From NCBI RefSeq assembly GCF_037975245.1, contig NC_092573.1, positions 15,924,265 to 15,984,264 on the forward strand: 60,000 bases of DNA, in the 5' to 3' direction. This stretch comes from Apostichopus japonicus. Taxonomy: Eukaryota > Echinodermata > Holothuroidea > Aspidochirotida > Stichopodidae. Positions 20,901 to 32,900 of the stretch are shown one piece after another (positions within the stretch are counted from its first letter, which is position 1; every line of letters starts with the position of its first letter). A program made the translations under genes and the position numbers. Below the pieces are notes generated by a model. It did no database searches and was not told where the DNA came from. It saw only the letters and a program-made list of their open reading frames with translations.

Positions 20901-23900
20901 TGAACAGAGAGGAGGAGGCTTTGGCTGAAATGGTTCCTTTGATGACGTCATATGAACTGTGGTGGGCAGCTTTGATTTTTTTTTTATGAGTGGCAGCTCG
21001 AGAGGTCTCTAGGGAATATTTTGACAGCGAATTTCTGGCGTTTGAAGCCGTATTTAGGGAAAGTTGTGCATGGGTGGTGTTGTAGTAATGTAGATAAACC
21101 ATTCCAAGACATGAACAGTTTTCATTTCATAACCTCTTTAAGATATTTCATATTTCTGTACATGTACTAGCTACATACTGTACATCTTGAAAACCAATAA
21201 TTTGCATAGCCCCTTTGTCTGTGCATACTGAAATTCATCTATTGACTACTCAGCACTAATATGTTCTGATACTTTTCCTGTTAAGCCACCATCCATCCAA
21301 ATACTACATTGCTGTAATAAAGATTGTAAGCTGTATTTTATACCAGTCCTGTTGATACTTTAACATGTTGCAAAGTGTGATTTTACTTGTATGTTTGGCA
21401 TTTGTGTAGCAATCGGTCAGTTTTGCATAGTATGTCATTTTGAAATGTCAGAGAAGTTATTCTCTGGTTGCATGACGTCATTAAAGTGCAGATCTATGCA
21501 AAAAATGGGCAAAAAAAACTTGCAAGCATTTCCTTTGCATTTTTGTATGGACAATTATTCCAGTTATTTGTAGTTGTAAGTATCTGTTCTGTTTTTGGTT
21601 TGGAAATCTTGTTTATTCAACACATTTCCAATTGCATATCATATTATTTATGTCAACATGGATTCATACCTGCTTCCTTTTGCAATTTCAACCATGAAGA
21701 GCTTATTTCGTTTGTCGTGTGTACATGTCTACACAATGCATTATAATGAAGAACCTGCATTGTGTCAGCATCTAATTCTTCTTTATTCAACAATGAGGTT
21801 TATGAGGGATTCTCTTTGTTGGATTTCAGCTAATTTATACTTCATACCCAGGAGAGTTATACACAAAAATGCATTCTGTGTCTGTACAGTAGTCTGCAAC
21901 AGGTACTCCAATGTTGAGAGAGGAAGGACGATTACCACACTGACCTTATTGTATGCCTAGCAATTAATTACAATGGTTGAATGTAGATATGTCACATACA
22001 TGAATGGTTACTTCATTGACGTCATGAATCAGGGTTATAAATGCTCTCAAGCATTTCACTTCAGACTGTGTAAAGTCGTCCCATATTGATTTTACTTTTT
22101 AATCACTTTGTCAATTTATCGGCTAACGATGAACCTTTTTCTCCAGTATATAAGATACAAAATTGGAAAGAGTCTTAGAGCTTTAGTGTGTTGTAGTAAA
22201 CTGTACAGTAACCATCAACTAGGATAATGATTTGATGTGGAGGATGTACATGAATGGTCATTGCCCTTTTACATGTGTCCAAAACAAATATTGTACCCTG
22301 TCCCTGTCAAAAGATCAATAAACCATTACAGAATTCACAAGAATCAATACACACTACACTGTGTCCCTCTATTTAGTGAGGATGGTGTTTGAGCTTCCCT
22401 GCTTTACGGGTACATTGATTCCAATGTGATGTTAATATTTGTATCACACTATTGCAAACAGACAAGTCAATTGGGAGTCCTTTAATGTCTTAGATGCTAC
22501 TGCAGGCCGAAAGGGCTCTCACACCTGTATTTGTTTGAGTCAAAGTTTTGCTGTAATGGCCATTGATTTTTTTACATCAGGTAATCCTTTGTCAATTTGA
22601 AGCAAATCGTTTAAGAGTGCTTAGCCTATAATTAATTACCAGGGCCAAAGGAAGTTATTTATCAAAATCTCCAGAGCCTTAGTTACCATCTAGTATAACA
22701 TTGTTTGTATTACTGATTTGACAGCAGCACAAGGTGTGTCCCTTTAAGTTGTAAAACCTTGTCAGACAATGTAACTTTCCATGGTTAAGCAAGTTATTAT
22801 GTTCATATATCATGGACCAGAACTAGACCTTTAAACTGTTTGAATTTGGTCGACAAATTTTTTACTTTAATAAAACTCTTAGATATGACGGAATATTCCA
22901 ATACTTCACAAAATTGCAAACATTTTGTGATTGAAAAACTAATATTTAACACATAATAAGCTGACATACTAGTCTGGACATTCCAACCCTTGATAGAATT
23001 ACATGCAACCTATTGGTTCTCCTATCTGTGGCTCTGTGCCAAGATTTAAGTAGTGATTTCACAATAGGCTTTAAGAAGCGAGAGTGAATGAATGCAGGAA
23101 GTTAATCTGAAAGTGTAAAATGATTAAATTGATGAACCTAGAGTACCTTAGTGTTTGTTTGGATCACAGTATGCGGACTTGATGGTACCTTAATTAACGT
23201 CTAGTTCCCTTTACAGCAGTTAAACTAAGTAATTGCACATTTTCAAGTGGTTTAATATAATTGCTGGAAAGAAACTATTTGCTAAATATTATGTTCAAGT
23301 TTAAGGTCATTTAGAGAAAGCAAAGTTTGCATTTTAAGGTTATAAAGGTTTCTCAAATTCCAGTAGTGAAAGTAGAGAAGGCAAAGCATCCTTTGGACTT
23401 AAGTAGTTAAGTTAGTTAATTAATCTACTGAAGTACTCAATGTACTTCAATCGATTGTGTTGAAGATTGTTTTTGTAATAATATTAGTAGTTTCTATTGT
23501 AGCGTTTAGTCTGGCATTACTGTGTAAATGGTCACATTGGCTGACTAGTGTCAGATAAGATGTGATAACACTACACTAAATTCCATTTGTTGGTGAATGA
23601 AACTGCGCTGAGATAAACTGAAGCTAAACTGAAGCCCATGGGTTACTATATTAACCATGTTCTGTGGAGGTTGGCCCCGTGTTTCACAGGTGAGAAGCAA
23701 CAAAAATAGATTTTATCCACTGTAGAAATAATTTATGCCGCCATGGCCTTGTGAAATTGAGTCAATTGTTGAGATATCAAGATTATGGTTATGTTGATTT
23801 TGCATTAGTTCAGTGCATACATATGAATAGGTATTGTAAGGAACAAAATTTCTATTTTGTTAGTAACTACATCGAATTAAATAAGTTATGTAATTTACTT

Positions 23901-26900
23901 ATCAATGAAGCATCATGTTAATGTTTAGTTAATATGCCTTTAATTTTACATGTAGTAGAGATCAGTTCGGTTGGTTTCTTAGAGTAGAGATCAGATCTGC
24001 TTCTACTGGAGTAGATATCAGTGCGGTTGTTATTTGATACTAGAGTAGAGATCAGTGCGGAGAAAAGATCAGTGCGTCTACTAGAGTAGAGATCAGTGCG
24101 TCTACAGGAGTAGAGATCAGTGTGGTAGTTATTTGCGACTAGACTAGAGATCAGTGCAGAGTAGAGATCAGAGCTTCTACTGGAGTAGAGATTAGTGCGG
24201 TTGTTATTTGATACTAGAGTAGAGATCAGTGCGGATGGTATTTGATACTAAAAATAACATGATGTACAGTCAAGCCTGGACTATCTTAGCCTCTATTATC
24301 AGGATCCAGGATTATAAGTTTCCAACCATTCCTCTATTTAATTGCAAAATACTGTGCATGTTGCCCTTCCCTACAGTCCAGTATGCCCAATTCTGTTCAT
24401 AAATACAACTTTTTTTTTCTCAACTTCAAAGTACATGGGCAATTCCACGGTTACTCACGTTACATTTTTGAAGACTTTCACTCACAAATGGTTTGATAGC
24501 TCCACCATTCATTCATTTGAATGGCTGATCTCTATGCATGGATAGGGTAACAAATTTACCTAAACATTTGCGAAAACACAATTTGATTATCTTGTTTCTT
24601 GTCGGAGATAGGTACATGAAAGTGTCGGTTACTCACGTTACATTTGAAAATCACCCCGACGCCAAAAATTAACTTCACTCAAAAAGTGTCCTCATACTGG
24701 ATATATTTAAAGAAATTGGATGCATGTTTTTTGGACCTTAGGTGATGATACAAATACTGAACACAATCAAAATCACATCTGGTTTCCTGTCTTGGTGAAA
24801 ATGAGGCATTCAACGGTTACTCACGTTACGGTTACTCACGTTACAGTTTATCCACCTATATCAATACATAGGGAATCAGAGTCTGTGAGGAACTTGCTGC
24901 TGGATAATGACTAGGAAACACCCATATATCAGTGGAATTGACATTTTGAACATCTTCTCCAGTGTAATTCAATAATATCACAATCTAAATGAGATATACC
25001 ATGTCTTTTTGAGATAATGCATGAATCATATCTTCACAAATCAGCAACAAATTCTGAACATTGTAATTAAGTTTTATTTGAGGACTAGCAGTGTGTCAAA
25101 CTTGAATTTACCCAGAATAAAAAAACTAAGGGAACTAAACTCTCTGGGGAAGTTACAGGCCAACTGAACAAAAACCATGAACCAATAGGAAATTGGTAAC
25201 ATATGTTCTACATTAACATCTCAATTTAACATTGAGTAACGTTTGGAAGAGGCTTTGGAAGAGAGCTGATTCGTTCAGTCTTCAAAAGGCGACAGAAAAT
25301 TTGAAGTGCCCACAGTTATTGGCCAAGGTTGGTGCATCAAGGTTGGTAGTGAGTTTCTCCCTGCGATAGAATATCTTGTGCCTTGGGTTTAGCCATTTTC
25401 AATTGGGCCCAGCTGGCTGCATCACTGACACTTGTACGTCGTTCTGGCCCCCCTTTGCTTCTATTACACAGGGGTACAATACCGCTTTGTATTCAACGGC
25501 ATACCAGTCTATACCAAGTTCTATACCAGCATTGCCACTCCCTGAGCAGGTTGCATTTTTCTGTGGCCTCCCCCATCTCTGAGGGGGGTATTCCTTTCAG
25601 CAGAGCTGTTGCCATCATCTGTAATTGTGAAGGAGATGACATCCTTGTTCTGTACCTGCAAGTGATGTTTACTGGCCATTCCAACGATTTGCTTGGCATT
25701 CTCAAATACAGATTTCAGACCGAGTTCGCTATTTCTCGCCTCAATTTCAGCTTGCGGCATCAGTAGGGCTTCCACCTTGGGCAATCCAGTGGTGCTGCCA
25801 CAAAGCTTTTTGCATTGGTAATGACTGCCTTCCAAGATTTGACTTAGTTCCATACACGACGCTTCACTGCTCCACCAATCCCATTCACAGAATCTTGAGA
25901 TTGTGCTTTTCTTGAAGGCGGATAATAGGAGCAGTGAGGAATCTGTTCTTAAATTGTAAAGCCGGACCATCCGACCAGACGGATACAGACTTCATGGCTT
26001 GGGTTAGGCCATCAAGAACTTTGTCCACATATGCCATAACTGTATCCTTGGAGTGGACCAGGCTGTCTGATGCCACAACACTGGAATCGAGGGAAACGGA
26101 GTGCCACGCTGCTACTGTGAACAGGCTCACCTGTCATTGGTTCCAGTGGGCACTCTGGATTTCATCTTGAGATACACATGTGTAGTTCTCAGAGAAGTTT
26201 ATTTGGATCAGGGCCTTGGTAGAATTGAAGGAAGTGGATCCAGCCCTTTCCCGCTCCAGGTTGAAAGATGCAGGAGGAGGCAACTTGTCGTCTAGTGGCC
26301 ACCCTCCGAGCTTCTTGCTGAATCTTCTTCATGGGTGATAGGGAGAGTACTCTCCAGGTGTCTTACTAACCCTTATCCTAACCCCTACTGCCCTCTCTTA
26401 TTGAGCAATTATTTACAAGACAATAATAGGCATTTCCAGCATTGTTTCAGTGTGTTAGCTTGGTTACTCACGTTACACATTGGTTACTCACGTTACACGG
26501 TTACTTACGTTACAGATTTCAGTGATTTATCACTCACACATGATGGGTCTCTCCTCATTAGTGATCTTGTTTCCACACTTGGGACTATGAGTACTTACGA
26601 AATTATGGTTATCAGATTTCCACTTGTTAAAGAAATGTCACATAGAGAAAAAGTTATATTTTCGGTTACTCACGTTACACCAGTGATTGAGGCCTGAAAA
26701 ATGTCTGTTCTGAAGTTGTCATGAAGAAATTTTGAAATGTTTTTCTGTCATAACACAGTCAACAGGAGTATCTATCATAACACATAATAAAACTACTAAA
26801 TACTATCTGATGAGTATTATGTAGGATGGAATTTAATGTATGATGCATTTTCAGGATTATTTTGAGCTCTCATCCTCCTTGATTAATTGAGGCATGTATT

Positions 26901-29900
26901 CAAAATTTGAGTGTTGGAGAAAAATTGCTTACCTATTCCACAAACTTAGATATGTATACTACAATATTAGACTGATAGCAGGTTGAAAACTGACACTTCT
27001 TATTTTTAGGCCATGTCCCCTCCATCGTGGAATTGCCCACATACTTTTTTATAAATTTTTGTTAGTACTACTGTATGTTTCACATTATGGAACAAAGTCT
27101 ATACTACACAGTGTTGTACAAACAACCAGCTGCAGTACAGTATATCCAATAGTTTGTTAGTATGTACAAAAGGTATGGTTGTATCAGGTGAGAGTAGCAG
27201 CTCCCTGGTTGTATTAAATGGTATCTGGTTTCCTTTTGTTGAGGATGCAGACCTTGAAGTCTCCAGTATCCTTTAACAGACTGCCTTGAATCTACCAAAT
27301 CATTGTTATTTCTAAACTTTAAGGCAAAATAATTTCCAAGAACTCAACTCTAGAGACTAATAAAGGCTCCAGACAGTTGTAGCAGTTCCTGTTTTGTATA
27401 AAAAGGAACAGTTTACATTATCAGGCTTTTAGCTTTAGTGCTTCCTGGTTTTTATTTGTCTGAAAGAAAAAAAAAACTAATTTGTTGAGTTGTAAAGTCT
27501 TCCAAAACTGGCAGAAAGAATTGCATGCTTCTCTTTGCTTTCTCATGCTACAACCAGGGAGTTGTTCCATAAAAACTCCCTGCTACAACTATAGCTAGCA
27601 ATACATACAACATGCCTAGAATTTCACAATTGGAAAGTGGGAATTCTAGGGCAAGGTTGAACCAACCTTTTATAAGGGGCAGGGTGCACAGCTTTCAACT
27701 TTAAGAATCCCAGTGTCCAGTTAGATTGGAAACAGTTATTACTGTGGTCAGCTTTCACATATTGTGATGAGAATGTACTGTGAAGAGATGTATGCTGTAT
27801 ACATGTTTGAGTGTAATCAAAGAGTACAGTATCCTGTACGTCAGGTCACTTCACATTTAATTCCAACACAATTCACTTAAATGTTTTATCTCGACAAAAG
27901 ATTTTTGTGCAGAATTTGGGATCATGGAAGTAACCCGGTCAGGGGCAGGGATGGGTGGTAATGGGTTAACTCCTGAAGGCCAGACTGTGCATTCCAGTGA
28001 AGTAACAACCAGTGCTATGCAATGTCCCTATCTGTTCAACTCAGTAACAAACAGTGCTATTGAATGTCCCCATTTATTCAATTTAGTAGAAGATGCAATT
28101 CAGTATATATTCTGTTGCATTTTGCTTTGTTAACTGTAGTGGGTTATATGTTAAACTCTTAATCAGATTGAGGAAGTAACATGCGATTACATTTTTCTTT
28201 ACACAGCTGTTGATGAATAAGCACTGTACTCAACAAGTTTTAGTTTCAAGGTGGCTTAACCAGGTGAATGCAATAATAATCACAAATACGTGACAGTAAA
28301 AATTAAATAAGCAGAACTTACTGTAGGCAAAAGGGCAATGCTGTTGTGATGATTGTGTACGTTTTACATTAATTTACAAATGTAGCTTAATAATAATAAT
28401 AATCAGCAGTTATTTTTACGACGCTTAAGCGACCACAAATGTGGGAGAAACCTGCAAGGGCTTATGGATTACAACTTACACGTCAGGTGGCTTCCAATTC
28501 AACATTTTAACTCAAATTTGGAATCTTTTCAATTTAGAAAGTCAAACCCACCTTACTATGACCTGGCCGGTAATCGAACCCCGAACCTCCCGATTGCTAA
28601 GCCTCATTGCTTCAAATGCAGCCGCCTTTATCCACTCGGCCATAGCACCGCAGGCCACAGCCACTCAACCTCACATTTCGCTTTTGTTTTTTGTGCATCA
28701 TGAAAAGCCAACAAGTTTGATTTATTTATACATGGCATTTAGCTTCATGTCAGTTCTTATTCTCTTCATTGAAAGTAACAATAGTTGTAAATCATTACTG
28801 TCAGCATTTCTTCTTCATAACAATATCACACGATAAGACAATTGTACAAGTTAAACTTCCTCAAACAGCACCGATCTGTGTGATGTTTCCATCGAGAGAG
28901 CAAGATGATGACTTGGTTTTTTGACAGGATATCCATGTGACCAGATAATATTAAGAAAGGCAAAGGTGACAACCTGTTGAGACATTGCTGTTAGAAGTCA
29001 GTGTTCAAGGAAATGTTCTTAATGGTTCTAATTAGTAGTGGATTTATAATAGAGTATATAAGGAATATGGTACAGGATATTCACACAAGCAGACATGGCA
29101 ACTTTATATTAATAGTGACATCAGGGTGACAAGAATGTAAAGTGTATAGGGAAGCATCCTCACAGTGGCCTGCTGTGTTTGGGTGAAAAGGATGACAAGA
29201 TTAATAATCCAGTGTTCTTGTCTTTTGTCAAGCACTTCCAAAGGGTTGAAAAATTTGGAAGGCTTTGGAAGTTAATATGAAAGCAAGTTTGGTAAATTCT
29301 GTTGCCAATGCCATTAGTTTTGATAATGAAAAGTGTTAACTTTGTTGATTTACAGACTGGATTGCAAACATAATTATGGTGAATCATCCATCTTTTAATT
29401 TATGACCTTCTACTTCAATATCTTCTGTTGACTTTGCCAGTCTGGTAGAACCATTTGAGTAAGATTTGTGGGGGGGGATGGGTGGGGGGCAGGGGGGGCA
29501 GGTTGGGGAGAGGCATATCAGGAATATACATGAACATTCCATACGGCCTGATCAGGTTAACGATGACTTCCACCCAAATGAAAATATAGATTTACCTAAA
29601 CATTAGAATGTATAGTATACACAGTAGGAATTGAAGCCTTTTATAATTTAGGAAATTAAATTACTCCACACATTTCAAACATTCTTTACAGAGTCACATG
29701 CTTGTGGTTTAAACGGTAGAATTAGAATACATTTCAATTAGGATCTTAGAAGTTACACTTTAAGAAAATTGATTCTTTAAAACAGCAAATTGTCGTGAAA
29801 TCAGTATATTTATTTCATTGCCCAGCTTACACTCAATTTAAATATCGCCATGTACAGTAGGTAAATACTACTTCAATGGCTGGCTGGACCAGTCAAAATT

Positions 29901-32900
29901 ATGTAGGTTAACTCGCAACTTTAGCTGATGCTTAAACCTTTCAAGTTTCAACTGTAGACAAACAAGACGATTCATTTGAAAAAGTCTGAGAGAAATATTG
30001 TTGAGGAATAAAGTAATCAACTTTTAATGTTTTAATTCAGTTCCAATACAAATGCACATTAGATCATGTTGACTTGCCTAGGGCTGAAACCAATTTCATA
30101 TTTCTTCTTTCTGGTGTATTCCTACCTCACTTTCTCTAATTCCTTCCAAATTAACCATTCTTAAATCTTACAATTTAGTTTATATTAATCCTTTCTTCTT
30201 TCATGTTTTTGTCTTGAGTTAAAATCAACCACACCTATGAATATTTGTATTAATCACATGTAAACACTTTAAAAAAAGCAAATTTGAAAGCTTTTGAACA
30301 AGACTACTGGATCTTGCACAACTATGATGAAAACCCAAACCAGTAAATCATTAGTCTAGTTTAGGATCATCAAACTCTCTACGCTGGTCTTTCATGCTAA
30401 GAGACTTAAAATAATAGCAGTGCAGTTAGTTGACTCCACGGTACAAAGCATCTTTGGCGGTCTGTAATAGGTTGGCAGATGATCAGGATGTTGTTAATAC
30501 TCTGGAGGAAATGGTTATATTGTTTGAGGTAATACAGGTATTTTAGTATGTTTGAAGTAAAGAAGTTCACACTCTCTCTGCATCATTACAGAAATGTTTA
30601 AGAAAAAAAAGTACTGTTCAGTTCGTGGTTCTTATAAAATGGAAAGTGTGAGTTATATAGATTAGCTTCTTCATCCTAAAATTTGCCCGAAAAGAAACAA
30701 GAAAGAAAACGAACATACAAACACATACCAGCTTTGGTTTCAGGGTGCTATCCCTTGGAACAATATTATATCAAGATAACATATATCTGTGTCTTTACTA
30801 TTCAGAATGACATCAAGGAACCTTCTACAGTATGTTCAGTGAACATTATAATGCAAAACATTGCCATAGGACCTAGAACCTAACAACCTTAATAGAAATG
30901 TGAAGTCACATATTTTAGTGACCTAATTAAAGGTAACTTTTACTTTAATTAAAGTGCTAACTTTGATTTAAGTATCTGTACTTGCTCTTTAGGCAACTGC
31001 ACCTGGTGGCTTGAAGCTAGCCACAGCATCTATATAAAGTTAATTGCTATTTCCATCTTTAGTTGATTACTCCTTCCTCGTTAGGTAACTACACATTTCT
31101 GTTTAAGCCACTCCACCTGTCTACTTTGGTAACTGCACCTTTCATCAACAGCTTTCTTTAAAGTTAATTGTTCTTTCGACCTAAATAGAAAGAAGCACAT
31201 AATTGATTAGAAACATTCTGTAATGTAAACAGCAGTGTGCAGTTACGTAATTAAAATAAGCACTTACCTAAATAAAAGTTACCTATTTTAGTAACTGCTG
31301 CTTAAATCTAGGTAACTTTAATTTAGATATCTGCACTTGTCTACTGAGGCAATGGTACATTTCTATCTATTTTGATAGTACTCATGTAAGTGCACCTCTT
31401 CTTTGTAAGTTACCTTTATTATATTTGGTTAATTCCTCTATTCTTCTGAGAGAACACTTCCAGTCTATGTAGGTAACTCCTCTATTCTATGCAGGTACTA
31501 CTTGCCCTACAGTAACTCAGTTGTTCAGCAACTGTACCTTTCTGGTTTGGCTGTTCTTTCTGTTTCTGGGAGTCTGTCATTCAAAGCAGTATTTGTTTCT
31601 ACAATACAGCATTACTGTTCTTCTATAATATTAGCCAATCTGTTACCACATTTACTTTGGCTATCTTCAATTACTCTTCACTAGGATGTGCTAAAATTAG
31701 CAGTGCTCACTAGGCTACATGGTTATTATGTTTCTGTTGGAGATGCATTCAGGGAAGAGGAAGTTAATATTTGTTGCTTCGCCCATGTGTTTACAGCACA
31801 ATAGTTGGAGTGTGGTTAAGAGTTACATAATTGATTTCCCCTAATTATCATGATGTTTCTGACCCTGTTCTAAAGTCTTGTTATAAAGTCAAGTTTATAT
31901 TTATGCTTTTTAACTTAACTCATACAAATGTATGTAGCATACATTAAGTACTCAAGTCTGTACTCCAGTACATTTCACCATACTCGTACTTGGGATTTTG
32001 TACTCGTACTCGGAGAAAACAAAAATTCATTTTGGACTCAACCTAAGGACTTTGTACTCTTCCTCAAGATATTTTTAGTCAAACACCAATACATATTTGT
32101 AGTAAGAGATAGTTGTGTAATGTGGTATGGTTTACTATGTGATACTGTTTTTGAAATTGTTATTATTGAAAGTTGTGTGCAATGCATGTCTTTACTTGTA
32201 TTCCTAACTTGAGTTTTAGTTGCATGCCAGAATAATATTAACCATTTTTGTATGTGGAATAAACTTTGGATGAAATGCTTTGTCTGATCATTAAGTTGAG
32301 GATGCCCCTTCCCTGGTCTCCCGTCTAATTAATCCTCAAATCTCCTTCCAAGAGATAATCATTAATGTTGAAAATGTAACAAAATATGTACTGAGGAGGT
32401 CAATTTAATTCTGAGAGACTAAAAGTACATTATTGTTTACAACAAATTTTTTCTTAAACAATTTTTTCTTTTCTGTCTAATACTAGAATGAGTGGACTAA
32501 GTATGATGATAAAGTGCTGCAGGCTGTCAGAGATGGAAACACAGAGAAGCTCAAGCATGCGCTCACAAAGAAGGGAACATCTCCCTCCAAGGCCAATAAG
32601 GAAGGCCAAACAGCGTGAGTACAGTAGTTGTCCTCCAAACCAATCTTGTCCAGTCAGCGAAGTGGACATTGCTTAATACAATAGTTGAAAGTGACTTAAT
32701 GTGGCTTCCATGCTGTATCCACGAAGTTTATGGCCACTCTCATCTTATAACACATTCTAATGGAGATTATCATGTAGTGCTGCTGGGTCCCTAAATATGT
32801 CCGATAGTACATAGTTGTAAATATTAATAGTCTTAGGGTGTTGTTCACCTCCAGATCATTAGTTTGAGTCTTTTCCTAGCTAATATATCGTTGGATAAAT

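Larger units (their letters stand above)
24437..27038 (-). mobile_element. ~2.6-kb inverted-repeat element with iterated 17-mers and a broken internal gene
   Basis: The ends are GGGCAATTCCACG (24437-24449) and its exact complement CGTGGAATTGCCC (27026-27038). Both sides are flanked by ACAT (24433-24436 and 27039-27042), a possible 4-bp target duplication. Alternatively the inverted repeat extends outward to AAAGTA and no duplication is visible. Inside, CGGTTACTCACGTTACA-like 17-mers occur eight times, all in one orientation, four on each side of a degenerate minus-strand gene (about 25500-26340). I do not recognise the superfamily. Confidence 0.65.
17948..32486 (+). other. Intron 1 of the RAI14/UACA-like gene (14.5 kb), hosts several mobile elements
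   Basis: No further coding exon is needed, because the protein reads continuously across it. It holds the Kolobok-like element, the TIR element at 24.4-27.0 kb, a SINE and short arrays, listed separately. The stretches 21.2-23.9 kb, 27.6-28.3 kb and 29.6-32.4 kb show nothing I can name beyond simple or diverged repeats. One example is a loose GTAACTNCACCTTT-like pattern at about 30.9-31.5 kb. Confidence 0.7.

Noticed and set aside
24342-24914. Plus-strand open frames with VTHVT repeats, also at 26335-26697
   Set aside because: They are created by the 17-mer motif. No splice sites, family match or continuity supports a protein.
31928-32212. 94-codon open frame in intron 1
   Set aside because: Hydrophobic composition from T-rich intronic DNA, no homology I can recognise and no conserved splice context.
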